Origin: CAZCQP01 sp964500895
Lineage (GTDB): Bacteria; Bacillota; Clostridia; Lachnospirales; JAISER01
DNA length: 64,000 nucleotides
Direction of reading: 5' to 3'
Assembly (NCBI GenBank): GCA_964500895.1
Contig: CAZCQP010000002.1
Span: 62,001-126,000, forward strand
Made by a program: the position numbers and the translations under genes. Below the pieces are notes generated by a model. The model searched no databases and was not told the DNA's origin. It saw nothing but the letters and a program-made list of their open reading frames with translations. This document shows, in pieces, positions 51,913-60,434 of the stretch. How positions within the stretch are numbered: position 1 is the first letter of the stretch; each line of letters begins with the position of its first letter.

Positions 51913-53283
51913 TCATCTTAAAAGCTTTGGCTCAATGCGGTTGAGCTCTGCTTTTATTTCGTTATCGCTCAAAGCGGTGACCCGGCCGTTGGCGTACTGC
52001 TGGTCCACCCAGTCTTTCAGCCGCTGCACCAGGGGGTGGTGTTTGTCAATCAGCTGGTCGTCTGGGCTTTCCATCATGCGGTTCAGCCAATGGGCAATGC
52101 CCGCCAGACCAGACGTTTGGTTAATGGCCACCCCAACGGGGGTGTTCAGGAATTTCACCGTGTCAAAAATGTTGTAGATTTCCTCGTTTTTCAAAAGCCC
52201 ATCTGCATGAATGCCCGCTTGGGTGACGTTGAAGGCTTCACCCACATAAGGGGTTCTTGGGGGAATGCTATATTGAATTTCTTTTTCATAGTAATCGGCA
52301 ATTTCTCTGATAACGGTGGTGTCCATGCCGTCCAAACTGCCCCGGATTTGGGCGTATTCAATGACCATGGCTTCAAGCGGGGTGTTTCCGGTGCGTTCAC
52401 CAATGCCCAACAACGAGCAATTGATGCCAGAAGCACCGTAAAGCCATGCAGTGGTGGAATTACAGACGGCTTTGTAAAAGTCATTATGGCCGTGCCATTC
52501 AATGAGGGCGCTGTCAAAACCGGCGTAATGGTTTAAGCCGTAAATGATGCCCGGCACAGACCGGGGCAGGGCAACCCCAGGGTAACTCAGGCCGTAACCC
52601 AAGGTGTCGCAGGCCCGCAGCTTAATGGGCAAGCCGCTTTCGTCCATCAGCTTGTGCAGTTCAATGGCGAAAGGCACTACAAAACCGTAGAAGTCCGCCC
52701 GGGTGATGTCCTCAAGATGGCACCGAGGTTTGATGCCGATTTCCAGAGCCTGACGGATAACGGCCAAATATTCTTCCATGGCGGTTCTTCTTGTCTTTTT
52801 CAGCTTTTTAAAGATGTGATAATCCGAACAACTCACCAAGATGCCGCATTCTTCCATTTTCATGCTTTTGGCCAGCTCAAAATCTTCTTTTTTCGCCCGA
52901 ATCCATCCGGTGATTTCTGGAAAACGGTAGCCCCGTTCCCGGCAACGTTCAATGGCTTCCCGGTCCTTTTCGCTATACAAGAAAAATTCCGTCTGGCGAA
53001 TCTTGCCCTGTTCACCGCCCAGCCTATGTAAAAAATCAAACAAGGTGACGATTTGCTCCACGGTGTAAGGCGCCCGGGATTGCTGTCCGTCTCTGAAAGT
53101 GGTGTCTGTGAGCCATATTTCATTGGGCACACCGTAAGGCACACGGGTGTGGTTAAAAGCGCACTTTGGAATCTCCTCGTATTTAAAAATCTCCCGGTAT
53201 AAGTTGGGTTCAGCCACATCTTGCAAGCTGTACTGGTAATTGGCTTCCTCTAACGTATTGGTTCTGTTGTTAAACCTAACCAT
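51913..53283 (-). CDS. Re-citrate synthase (isopropylmalate/homocitrate synthase-like)
   Basis: 456 residues of the DRE-TIM metallolyase family: WLTDTTFRDGQQSR (catalytic Arg-Asp), metal ligands in IEWHGHNDFYKA, and GERTGNTPLEAM. The N-terminal extension and overall length resemble the Re-face-specific citrate synthase described from Clostridium kluyveri rather than 2-isopropylmalate synthase, and the downstream aconitase and isocitrate dehydrogenase agree. It condenses oxaloacetate and acetyl-CoA with opposite stereochemistry to ordinary citrate synthase. GGAGGTGA precedes the ATG. Homocitrate synthase remains an alternative. Confidence 0.87.
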   Translation of the reverse strand: MVRFNNRTNTLEEANYQYSLQDVAEPNLYREIFKYEEIPKCAFNHTRVPYGVPNEIWLTDTTFRDGQQSRAPYTVEQIVTLFDFLHRLGGEQGKIRQTEFFLYSEKDREAIERCRERGYRFPEITGWIRAKKEDFELAKSMKMEECGILVSCSDYHIFKKLKKTRRTAMEEYLAVIRQALEIGIKPRCHLEDITRADFYGFVVPFAIELHKLMDESGLPIKLRACDTLGYGLSYPGVALPRSVPGIIYGLNHYAGFDSALIEWHGHNDFYKAVCNSTTAWLYGASGINCSLLGIGERTGNTPLEAMVIEYAQIRGSLDGMDTTVIREIADYYEKEIQYSIPPRTPYVGEAFNVTQAGIHADGLLKNEEIYNIFDTVKFLNTPVGVAINQTSGLAGIAHWLNRMMESPDDQLIDKHHPLVQRLKDWVDQQYANGRVTALSDNEIKAELNRIEPKLLR

Positions 53284-53340
53284 ATGTCACCTCCAAGGAT
53301 ACTTTATCATATTAACATATCAAAGTAGCAGAATATAGCC

Positions 53341-53369
53341 ATTATAGCAGACATTTCGTGGTTTGTGAA
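53341..53369 (-). promoter_or_regulatory. sigma-70 promoter of the Re-citrate synthase operon
   Basis: Minus-strand TTCACA (53369-53364) and TATAAT (53346-53341) with 17 bases between. Confidence 0.82.
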
Positions 53370-53377
53370 CAGACATT

Positions 53378-54364
53378 TTAGGCTGAAATTTCCCCGCATA
53401 AAGAGGTTTTCATAATTTTGGCCACTTCCACGTTGTCGTCGGTTTGGCCCAACGTCCACATCAGCTTGGTAACGGCTGCTTCGGTGGTCATGTCTTTGCC
53501 GTTGATAACCGTCGGCGGAAGTTTGGCCCCTACTTCGTAAACAGATAAGCTAATGGAATCGTACATGCACTGGCTGATGACCACCACGGCAACCCCGTGG
53601 TCACAAAGCATTTGCAGCTTTTCGGTTAAATTTCGGCCCATGAAAGGAAGGCCACCCACACCAAAAGCTTCAATGACCACCCCACGGTAACCTAAGGAAA
53701 GCAGGCTATCAAAAATTTGAGGGTTGGTTCCTGGCGTCACTTTTAACAAAAACACTTGGTCGTTGACACTGTCGCACAATTGCAGGTGGCCGGTCTGAGG
53801 CTGGGGTGATGTGAAAATGATGCCTCGGGAATCCACCGTGCCGCAGATGGGGGCGTTGATGCTTTGAAAGGCATCGAAGCCCATGGTGCGCATTTTGGTG
53901 GCCCGAACCCCGCTGATGATTTTGTTGTCGAACAGCACATACACCCCTTTGGTGCCGGAAGCGGCTGCTGCAAAGGCAGATTCTAAATTCTTACGGCCGT
54001 CGGACATAAGCTCTGTAATGGGCAGCTGGGCACCGGTGAAAATAACGGTTTTGTCCAGCCCACGGAGCATGTAGGAGGTCATAGCGGCCGTGTAGGACAA
54101 CGTGTCTGTGCCATGGGTCACCACCACGCCGTCGTAAGTTTTGAGGGCGTTATAAATGGCCCCCGCAATGTTTTTCCAGTCTTCCGGCTGCATGTTGGAG
54201 GAATCCATAAACATAATGTCTTCGGAATGGGGGGTGCAGATGTTGTGCACTTGGGGAATAAAGGCCAGCAGTTCGTCTGCTTTTAAATGGGGAATGAGTG
54301 CGCCCTGCTGGGATTTTCCGCTGGCAATGGTTCCCCCGGTGGCCAGCAATACAATGTTTTTCAT
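53378..54364 (-). CDS. ansA: L-asparaginase, type I
   Basis: 328 residues. The nucleophile threonine is in LLATGGTIASG, and the second catalytic block is VVTHGTDTLSYTAAM. No signal peptide, so it is the cytoplasmic type that releases ammonia and aspartate from asparagine. ATG at 54364 has AAAGGAG. It is upstream of, and on the same strand as, the Re-citrate synthase operon, which has its own promoter in the 94-base gap. Aspartate can feed oxaloacetate for that operon (inference). Confidence 0.92.
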   Translation of the reverse strand: MKNIVLLATGGTIASGKSQQGALIPHLKADELLAFIPQVHNICTPHSEDIMFMDSSNMQPEDWKNIAGAIYNALKTYDGVVVTHGTDTLSYTAAMTSYMLRGLDKTVIFTGAQLPITELMSDGRKNLESAFAAAASGTKGVYVLFDNKIISGVRATKMRTMGFDAFQSINAPICGTVDSRGIIFTSPQPQTGHLQLCDSVNDQVFLLKVTPGTNPQIFDSLLSLGYRGVVIEAFGVGGLPFMGRNLTEKLQMLCDHGVAVVVISQCMYDSISLSVYEVGAKLPPTVINGKDMTTEAAVTKLMWTLGQTDDNVEVAKIMKTSLCGEISA

Positions 54365-54379
54365 GGCAATGCTCCTTTA

Positions 54380-54545
54380 AGAACCTGTGTTCAGTAATGG
54401 GTTGCCCGGATTTGAAATAGCGATTTTTCGCCATTTGCGGCGGGGTGGCGAAGGCATAATAAAAAAATTATGGCGAGCCAACCCAACAATGAAGGGCGGA
54501 ATAATCGCTTCAAAGGCGGGCGGCAGCTTGCTGAACACAGGTTCT
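54380..54545. repeat. fold-back element with 15-base terminal inverted repeats (MITE-like)
   Basis: Perfect arms AGAACCTGTGTTCAG (54380-54394) and CTGAACACAGGTTCT (54531-54545). Inside, TCGCCAT/ATGGCGA and partly matching segments such as tgggttg/caaccca continue the folding. No coding potential. It begins 15 bases from the asparaginase start, within its promoter region. Confidence 0.75.
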
Positions 54546-54637
54546 AATCTAATAAAAGTATACTGCAAACCGTGTGTTTTGTACAGATGCATGAAAAAAA
54601 CACAGGTTGGCTGGTGTGTTTAATTTATGGTATAATA

Positions 54638-54800
54638 GGGCGTGTTCCCACAAAGCTAACGACAATCTTTTCGGTTGAATTTGTGCCCTTCGTTGTCATC
54701 TGTGCTAGCCATAATTTCCGATTATGCCGTCGCACAGCTTTCTAGAATGGCGGAAATTCAGACTCGAAAATATTGCCATTCCATTAGTGGGAACACACCC
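54638..54800. repeat. second fold-back element with about 14-base inverted ends
   Basis: gggcgtgttcccac (54638-54651) and gtgggaacacaccc (54787-54800) are inverse with one mismatch. It differs in sequence from the 54380 element. With that element it fills most of the 54365-54877 gap, which holds no gene. Confidence 0.65.
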
Positions 54801-54877
54801 TTGCTCTTAAATTTGTGCATGAATTAAGAGGACATTGTTGAATGATATGATAAACTGATTACAAAGGAGATGGGCGG

Positions 54878-55735
54878 ATGGATTGGATTTCCCGGTTAAA
54901 CAGCGCAATCGGCTATATAGAGGAGCATTTAGGTGAGGACATTGACTATGAACAGCTGGGGAAAATTGCTTGCTGTTCCACCTATCATTTCCAGCGTATG
55001 TTTGCGTACATTGCGGGGGTGCCGTTGTCTGAATACATACGGCGCAGGCGTATGACCAAGGCGGCGGTGGCGTTGCAAAACGGAGACGTGAAGGTGATTG
55101 ATGCGGCCATGCAATTCGGCTACGATTCCCCCACGGCATTTAACCGGGCATTTCAGGCGGTGCATGGGATACCGCCGTCCCAGGCCAAAAACCCGGGGGT
55201 GCTGTTAAAGGCCTACCCACCCATTAGCTTTTCAATTTCGATTAAAGGAGATGTGGAAATGCAATACAAAATTGAAAACAAGGACGCATTTCGTATTGTA
55301 GGGGTAGGGGCGGGGTTGCCTGTGAACATGGAACAAAGCTTTGAAATTGTGCCCCCGATGTGGCAAAAGGCCGCCATGGACGGCACCATCCAAAAGCTGG
55401 CTTCTATGATGAACCATGCACCTATGGGTATTTTGGGTGTGTGCGCCTTTCTGGAGGACGGGCAGGGGCGGTACTACATTGCGGTGTCCACCGATGCACC
55501 CCTTGAAGGCAACTTAGAGGAATGCCACATACCAGCCCATACATGGGCCATTTTCCCAGGGGAAGGCCCTATGCCGGAGGCCATTCAAGCTGTGGAAAAG
55601 CGCATCATGAGCGAATGGTTCCCCAGTTCTGGTTATGAGTATGCCAATGGGCCGGACATTGAAGTGTATTTAAACCAAGATACCCAAAACACCAAGTTCG
55701 AGGTTTGGATACCGGTTGTAAAGAAAGACGCTTAA
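54878..55735 (+). CDS. AraC-family regulator with GyrI-like effector domain
   Basis: 285 residues. Two helix-turn-helix motifs of the AraC type occupy about 1-105 (YIEEHLGEDIDYEQLGKIA, then AMQFGYDSPTAFNRAFQAVHG), followed by a GyrI-like small-molecule domain (about 125-285) with FRIVGVGAGLPV and the C-terminal DIEVYL. This Rob/SoxS-like order is common for multidrug or small-molecule responses. ATG at 54878 has AAAGGAG. No neighbouring target gene is evident. Confidence 0.92.
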   Translation: MDWISRLNSAIGYIEEHLGEDIDYEQLGKIACCSTYHFQRMFAYIAGVPLSEYIRRRRMTKAAVALQNGDVKVIDAAMQFGYDSPTAFNRAFQAVHGIPPSQAKNPGVLLKAYPPISFSISIKGDVEMQYKIENKDAFRIVGVGAGLPVNMEQSFEIVPPMWQKAAMDGTIQKLASMMNHAPMGILGVCAFLEDGQGRYYIAVSTDAPLEGNLEECHIPAHTWAIFPGEGPMPEAIQAVEKRIMSEWFPSSGYEYANGPDIEVYLNQDTQNTKFEVWIPVVKKDA

Positions 55736-55783
55736 CAATCAAGGCCATGGAAAATTGAGAAAGATTTTCCATGGCCTTGATTG
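55736..55783. terminator. bidirectional terminator between araC-type gene and yedF
   Basis: Perfect 20-base arms, 55736-55755 and 55764-55783 (caatcaaggccatgg...), eight-base loop, abutting the yedF stop codon. Confidence 0.88.
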
Positions 55784-56398
55784 TTATATATGGATAACTG
55801 ACCGGGCGGCGGCTGTCTTTTCCGCAATGGCGTACATGTTGGTCACTTCACCAATTGCTGGCCCGTCTGTTAAGCCAAAATGGTTGATGCACGCCCCACA
55901 GGTGTAAATGGCGGTGCCTTTTTCCGCCAAAGTTTGCAAGTCCTGCAAGGCATTGGAGCCTTTTGCCGTTAAGAACGCCCCGCCGTTTAGAAAGATGATG
56001 CAAGCGGGTGGGGTAGGCAATTCGGTTAAGGCGTATACATAGCTTTTCATCAGCATTTTGCCCAGCCCTTCATCCCCATCCCCAAAGGTGCTGCGGCTGA
56101 CCATAACCACCAGCCCTTGGCCATCCGGGGGAGGGGTTGCCAGGTCTTGGGGTGCGCTGGCGTCTGGGATGGGTGATTGATTTTTGGCAATGGTCACTTC
56201 AAAACAGTCATTAGCCTTGGCTTCGTATGTAAATCCATTTGAAAAACCCATGCCCTTGGCCATTTTTTCTAAATTCTCTACGGCAATTTTGTTGTCTACC
56301 CGAATCACCACCCCGTGGGATTCAGGCTTTTCCAGCGCTTTTTTAGCGGCAATCACAGGCAAGGGGCAAGGCTGCCCCAGAGCGCTTATGGTCTCCAT
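55784..56398 (-). CDS. yedF: selenium metabolism protein YedF
   Basis: 204 residues: an N-terminal TusA/SirA-like domain with the CPxP motif (ALGQPCPLPVIAAKKAL, Cys11) and a C-terminal DsrE-like domain (VVMVSRSTFGDGDEGLGKML, then IYTCGACINHFGL). This fusion is found with selD in selenium-using bacteria and is thought to carry or deliver reduced selenium or sulphur. Last gene of the minus-strand selenium operon, 16 bases after selD. Confidence 0.9.
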   Translation of the reverse strand: METISALGQPCPLPVIAAKKALEKPESHGVVIRVDNKIAVENLEKMAKGMGFSNGFTYEAKANDCFEVTIAKNQSPIPDASAPQDLATPPPDGQGLVVMVSRSTFGDGDEGLGKMLMKSYVYALTELPTPPACIIFLNGGAFLTAKGSNALQDLQTLAEKGTAIYTCGACINHFGLTDGPAIGEVTNMYAIAEKTAAARSVIHI

Positions 56399-56414
56399 GG
56401 CTTCAACTCCTTAT

Positions 56415-57449
56415 TTAGTCAAATACAATGGCATTTGTTTGGCGGCCAACCACCATGCCGATGATGCGGGCATGGGGGTCGTCTTTTTGTATGCTTTGAA
56501 GCAAGCGGTCACTTTCTGCTGGGGCCACAGCAATAAGTAGCCCGCCGGAGGTTTGGGGGTCGAACAACAATTCTTGCATGGCAAAGGGCAAGGGGCTTAC
56601 GTCCGCTTTCCCGGCCAAATGGTTTCGGTTGCGCTGACCGGCTGCGGTGATTAAATAGTCGGCGGCGTAATCCAGCGCTTCGGGGATTACAGGCAAGTTG
56701 TCCACATGCAGCCGGATGGTGAACTGTTCCCCAGCCATTTCCAGGCTATGCCCCAGCAGCCCAAATCCAGTAATGTCCGTACAGGCGCTGATGGGGTAGG
56801 GTTGCAGTTTTTCGGCGGTGTAACGGTTCAGCCGTGTCATGGAAGCAACGGCGGCAGCCATGGCGGTTCCAGAAGCCATGGCCCCCCGGTTTGCCGCCAG
56901 CACCAGCCCCACCCCCAGGGGTTTTGTTAAAATGAGTTGATGGCCCACTTGAGGGGTATTGTTGCGTAAAATGCGGTGGTTGTCCACCAGCCCGGTAACG
57001 GCCAAGCCGTATTTAGGCACATTGTCGTAAATGGAATGGCCGCCGGATAAAACCGCCCCGGCTTCCGCCACTTTTTCCGCACCACCCTGCAAAATGCCCT
57101 TTAGCACAGATAAATCCCCGTTTTGAGGAAAGCACACTAAATTCAAGGCCATAACCGGGCGGCCACCCATGGCGTAAACATCGCTTAAAGCGTTGGCCGC
57201 TGCAATCCGGCCGTAAGTCACCGGGTCTGCCACCATGGGCGGGAAAAAATCCACGGTGCTAATGAGGGAGGCCTCGTCGTTCACTTGGTAAACAGCAGCG
57301 TCGTCGTTGCCGTCGAAACCCACCAAAAGCCGGGGGTCAGTGATGCCCGGTAATCCCTGTAATAGGGCGGCCAGTTCGCCGGGGCCTATTTTTGCCCCAC
57401 ATCCCCCGGCGCAGTGTGCTGCCAGCCCGGGTTGTTCCTTAAAATCCAC
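56415..57449 (-). CDS. selD: selenide, water dikinase (selenophosphate synthase)
   Basis: 344 residues. It makes selenophosphate from selenide and ATP. The N-terminal catalytic block reads HCAGGCGAKIGPGEL: the active-site residue is an ordinary Cys (aligned with Cys17 of the Escherichia coli enzyme), not selenocysteine, and the second cysteine of GCGCK is Ala here. LVGFDGNDDAAVY and GGHSIYDNVPKYGLAVTG bind ATP. GTG at 57449 directly follows the DUF3343 stop with GGAGG seven bases upstream. Confidence 0.93.
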   Translation of the reverse strand: MDFKEQPGLAAHCAGGCGAKIGPGELAALLQGLPGITDPRLLVGFDGNDDAAVYQVNDEASLISTVDFFPPMVADPVTYGRIAAANALSDVYAMGGRPVMALNLVCFPQNGDLSVLKGILQGGAEKVAEAGAVLSGGHSIYDNVPKYGLAVTGLVDNHRILRNNTPQVGHQLILTKPLGVGLVLAANRGAMASGTAMAAAVASMTRLNRYTAEKLQPYPISACTDITGFGLLGHSLEMAGEQFTIRLHVDNLPVIPEALDYAADYLITAAGQRNRNHLAGKADVSPLPFAMQELLFDPQTSGGLLIAVAPAESDRLLQSIQKDDPHARIIGMVVGRQTNAIVFD

Positions 57450-57713
57450 TTAAAAAACCTCCTTCATGGGGCTGTACTGCCATCGACCGGCTTCCTGTCG
57501 GCGGGCATACACTTGAATTTCCTGAACCCCGTGGTGTTGCAGGGTACGTACTGCCGGTTGCAGATGTTCCGAAGCCAGCCGCAAACAAAGCCCGCACCCG
57601 GCGGCAATTTCCCCGGGCAAAGGCATAACGGCGGGGTTTAGCCCGCCACCAAGGAGGCAACTTTCTGCTTTAATGGCCTGGCCTGTATTTTTAAACGTAA
57701 TGACAATCTCCAT
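57450..57713 (-). CDS. DUF3343 putative Se/S carrier protein
   Basis: 87 residues with the family pattern ITFKNTGQAIKAESCL, PLPGEIAAGCGLCLRL and a C-terminal YSPMKEVF. Cysteines at AESC and GCGLC could carry persulphide or perselenide. DUF3343 proteins are typically found in selenium gene clusters. It lies between the class V aminotransferase and selD with two- and zero-base spacing. Confidence 0.88.
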   Translation of the reverse strand: MEIVITFKNTGQAIKAESCLLGGGLNPAVMPLPGEIAAGCGLCLRLASEHLQPAVRTLQHHGVQEIQVYARRQEAGRWQYSPMKEVF

Positions 57714-57715
57714 GC

Positions 57716-58843
57716 TTATCGTCCTTTAACAATGGTTTTAATGGCAGCAACCGCCCTTTCAACTTCCTGTGCAGTGGTAAAATAAGAAAAGGAAAACCGA
57801 ACCATGCCCCGGTTTTCGGTGCCAAAATGCTGGTGCAGTAAGGGTGCACAGTGAATGCCCCCTCTGGTAGCAATGTGAAATTCTTCCCAAAGCCGTTGGG
57901 AAAGGTCTTGGCTGGTGAAGCCTTCCAGGTTTAGGGAAACCACGGGTAAGGGGAAGTGGCTGCTATTGTCTCCGTAAATGGTTATGCCTGGAAGGGCATA
58001 AACCCCGTCATAAAACTGTTGGCGAAGGGCTTGTTCATGGCGGCTGATGGTGCCTAAACCTGTGTCCATCACAAATTCCACCCCTTTAGACAAGGCGTAA
58101 ATGCCTTGGGCGTTCAGGGTACCCACTTCAAACACCTCTGGCATGTCCAAAGACTGGCAATGGGCAAAGCTGTTCGCCCCCGCCCCCCCGGTTTTCACCG
58201 GCCGAAAAGGCAGGCCAGGCGTATGTACAATGATGCCCCCGGTGCCTTGGGGGCCAAACAGCCCCTTGTGCCCGGTAAAACACAACACGTCCCCCATGGA
58301 TGCAGCCACTGGAGTGACCCCCAGCGTTTGGGATATATCCACAATAAGGGTAAGCCCGTGTTCACGGCAAAATGCAGCAATGGCGGCCATGTCCGGCACG
58401 TAGCCGGTAACGTTGGAGCCGTGGGTGCAAACCATGAAGGCGGTTTCTGGCCGGAGCAGGTTTGGCAAGGATTCCAGGTTCAGCCGCCCGGTATCATCAC
58501 AGCCCAGCACGTCCACCCGGCAGCCGGTGTGGTACAAAGGCCGCAGCACACTGTTATGCTCTAAAACCGTGGTGATGACAGCATGTTCCCGGCGAATAAG
58601 CCCCCCAATGACCAGATTCAGGCTTTCTGTGGCAGAGGAAGTGAACGCCACCTGCAACGGGTCTTCCAAATCTGTCAGTGCGGCCACGGCCTGCCGGGCT
58701 TTGTACACCCCACGCCCCGCTTCCATGGCCGGGGCATGAAAAGAACGCCCGGCGTTGCCAAACCTGCCCAGAGCGTCTAAGAAAGCTTCCCCCACCGCCG
58801 GGGGTTTTGCAAGGGTTGTTGCGCTGTTGTCTAAGTAAATCAT
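57716..58843 (-). CDS. class V aminotransferase, cysteine desulfurase / selenocysteine lyase-like
   Basis: 375-residue PLP enzyme. MIYLDNSATTLAKPPAV opens the fold, FTGHKGLFGPQGTGG contains the PLP lysine, and HNSVLRPLY is the cofactor-stacking His. The C-terminal THRGGIHCAP-like block (HIATRGGIHCAPLLH) supplies the mobile cysteine. Homologues in this setting mobilise selenium or sulphur for selD. First gene of the operon csd-DUF3343-selD-yedF, which diverges from the hydrolase and YkvA genes only by distance, not by strand. Confidence 0.9.
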   Translation of the reverse strand: MIYLDNSATTLAKPPAVGEAFLDALGRFGNAGRSFHAPAMEAGRGVYKARQAVAALTDLEDPLQVAFTSSATESLNLVIGGLIRREHAVITTVLEHNSVLRPLYHTGCRVDVLGCDDTGRLNLESLPNLLRPETAFMVCTHGSNVTGYVPDMAAIAAFCREHGLTLIVDISQTLGVTPVAASMGDVLCFTGHKGLFGPQGTGGIIVHTPGLPFRPVKTGGAGANSFAHCQSLDMPEVFEVGTLNAQGIYALSKGVEFVMDTGLGTISRHEQALRQQFYDGVYALPGITIYGDNSSHFPLPVVSLNLEGFTSQDLSQRLWEEFHIATRGGIHCAPLLHQHFGTENRGMVRFSFSYFTTAQEVERAVAAIKTIVKGR

Positions 58844-58887
58844 CTATAACCCTTCTTTTGTTGGTGGATGCCAACGATGATACGTAG

Positions 58888-59268
58888 TTACATATTAAGT
58901 GCAGTATACCAGAAGCATATTGCAGCAATAAGTGAAAGTGGGGTCATAACAAATTTTTCTTTATTGCTTTTCGATAGAAAATTCACAATAGTATTTAAAG
59001 ACAAAAAAGTTGCAAAAAAGAAACATATATATTTTGTTGTTTTAACTGAAAACCAAGAAGGGATAAAGGCACCCGCTTGTAAAATAATGAATACCGCAAA
59101 AAGTTGAATTACAACAGAGATTGCGCCAATAATCCTTAACTGCTTTGGCAAAATTTTATGCTGACCACCCATTGTAAATTCTCCCAAAGGCAAGCCACAA
59201 ATCGCAAGAACTGTCATAATAGCAATGGAAAAAAATATAATTGCACCCAAAATTGATAACATAAACAC
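58888..59268 (-). CDS. small membrane protein of unknown function
   Basis: 126 residues with four hydrophobic segments (about 3-25, 45-67, 77-95, 107-124) and little else. It starts with GTG at 59268 or ATG at 59262 after GAGG. Low-GC codon use compared with the selenium genes may reflect a different origin. No family recognised. Confidence 0.65.
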   Translation of the reverse strand: MFMLSILGAIIFFSIAIMTVLAICGLPLGEFTMGGQHKILPKQLRIIGAISVVIQLFAVFIILQAGAFIPSWFSVKTTKYICFFFATFLSLNTIVNFLSKSNKEKFVMTPLSLIAAICFWYTALNM

Positions 59269-59293
59269 AATGCCTCACTTTTTCGTCTTATAT

Positions 59294-59890
59294 TCATTTT
59301 GTGCAGTTGCTTAAAAAGGTTTTTCTAAGCTGATTAAACTTTTTGCTTGCTGGATGACAATAGCTTTCAGAGTGAGCGTCTACAAAGCCGTGGCCCGCTT
59401 CCAACAGTTCTATTTCCGTATTCTTTTTACTTTGAAGTTGGCGTATGCACCCTGTAACATCAAAGGCATCATATTTTGCAAACACCAGCAACACAGGACA
59501 TCTGGGTTCAACCATTAAGAAATCTCTAATGCGGGAGCCGTAACAGCATACAATTCCGTCGTACAGCATGGCTTCGCTGCATCTCCAAGCAATGGTGGCG
59601 CCAACACTGAAGCCCACAAGAAATAGCTTTGAATAATCTGCGCTCAAATTAGAGGCAAGCCTATTGATTTCCTTATATGCATCAAAACCAACTGTATGCA
59701 TAAACGTGTTATACGCTTCCTGGGCATTAGCATACGGAAAAGCTGTTTGTAGACTTAGCAAGTTGGGACAATAAACATCGTACCCCTCTGCGTGGTACTG
59801 ATGGCATACATCCATCATGAAATCATTGACCCCGTATATTTCGTGCAGAACGATTATTGCTGTTTTATTTCCGTTTCGATATTGAATCAA
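59294..59890 (-). CDS. dienelactone hydrolase-like alpha/beta hydrolase
   Basis: About 198 residues. AIIVLHEIYGVNDFMMDVCH is the DLH N-terminal block; the nucleophile elbow reads VGFSVGATIAWRC, that is G-x-S-x-G with Ser where most DLH enzymes have Cys; Asp in VFAKYDAFD and His in AGHGFVDA complete the triad. The start is uncertain: TTG at 59890 has GGTGAGG ahead, while GTG at 59902 or 59899 is also open. It is 29 bases after the YkvA gene. Substrate unknown. Confidence 0.75.
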   Translation of the reverse strand: MIQYRNGNKTAIIVLHEIYGVNDFMMDVCHQYHAEGYDVYCPNLLSLQTAFPYANAQEAYNTFMHTVGFDAYKEINRLASNLSADYSKLFLVGFSVGATIAWRCSEAMLYDGIVCCYGSRIRDFLMVEPRCPVLLVFAKYDAFDVTGCIRQLQSKKNTEIELLEAGHGFVDAHSESYCHPASKKFNQLRKTFLSNCTK

Positions 59891-59919
59891 TTTCCTCACC
59901 ACATCAAATATAAATGCGC

Positions 59920-60288
59920 TTATACAAATAACACGGCAATCACCAACAAAACAGTAAGCACCCAAATAACCACAATAGGAACCGCATAAAACCATTTTTT
60001 AGGTTTTCCGTTCACCCACATGCCTTCAGATTCTATCCGGCATTCATTAAACACATTTTCAGGAATCAGCTTCACAACCAATGCCACAAGTGCTGGAAGC
60101 ACAATTAAATCATCAAGGTACCCAAGTATGGGTATAAAGTCTGGAATCAAATCGATGGGGGATAATGCATAAACAACGGCAATGACTGCCAAAGCTTTTG
60201 CAAGCAGTGGGGTTTCTTTCTTTTGCATCGCTAAATACACTGCCGGAATATCCGTTTTAAGTTTCTTTGCTTTTTCTTTTAATGTCAT
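59920..60288 (-). CDS. YkvA family (DUF1232) membrane protein
   Basis: 122 residues. The DUF1232 core KALAVIAVVYALSPIDLIPDFIPILGYLDDL is present at about 30-60, followed by a second hydrophobic stretch and a C-terminal transmembrane helix. AGGTGA precedes the ATG. The family is widespread and of unknown function. Confidence 0.85.
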   Translation of the reverse strand: MTLKEKAKKLKTDIPAVYLAMQKKETPLLAKALAVIAVVYALSPIDLIPDFIPILGYLDDLIVLPALVALVVKLIPENVFNECRIESEGMWVNGKPKKWFYAVPIVVIWVLTVLLVIAVLFV

Positions 60289-60434
60289 GCTTCACCTGTT
60301 GTAAATGATTAATGTTAAAAGCTTAAAAGGCCACTCCAAATTTATAGCATATTTTCTGAATGGCTTGCAATATGGTTTATCAATATATATAATAGGAAAA
60401 ATAAGTAAATATTATAACGAGGGTGGGGTTCACC

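Noticed and set aside
56415..57449. SelD as a selenoprotein with in-frame TGA
   Set aside because: The catalytic position is encoded as Cys; no in-frame TGA is needed in this or the other selenium genes.
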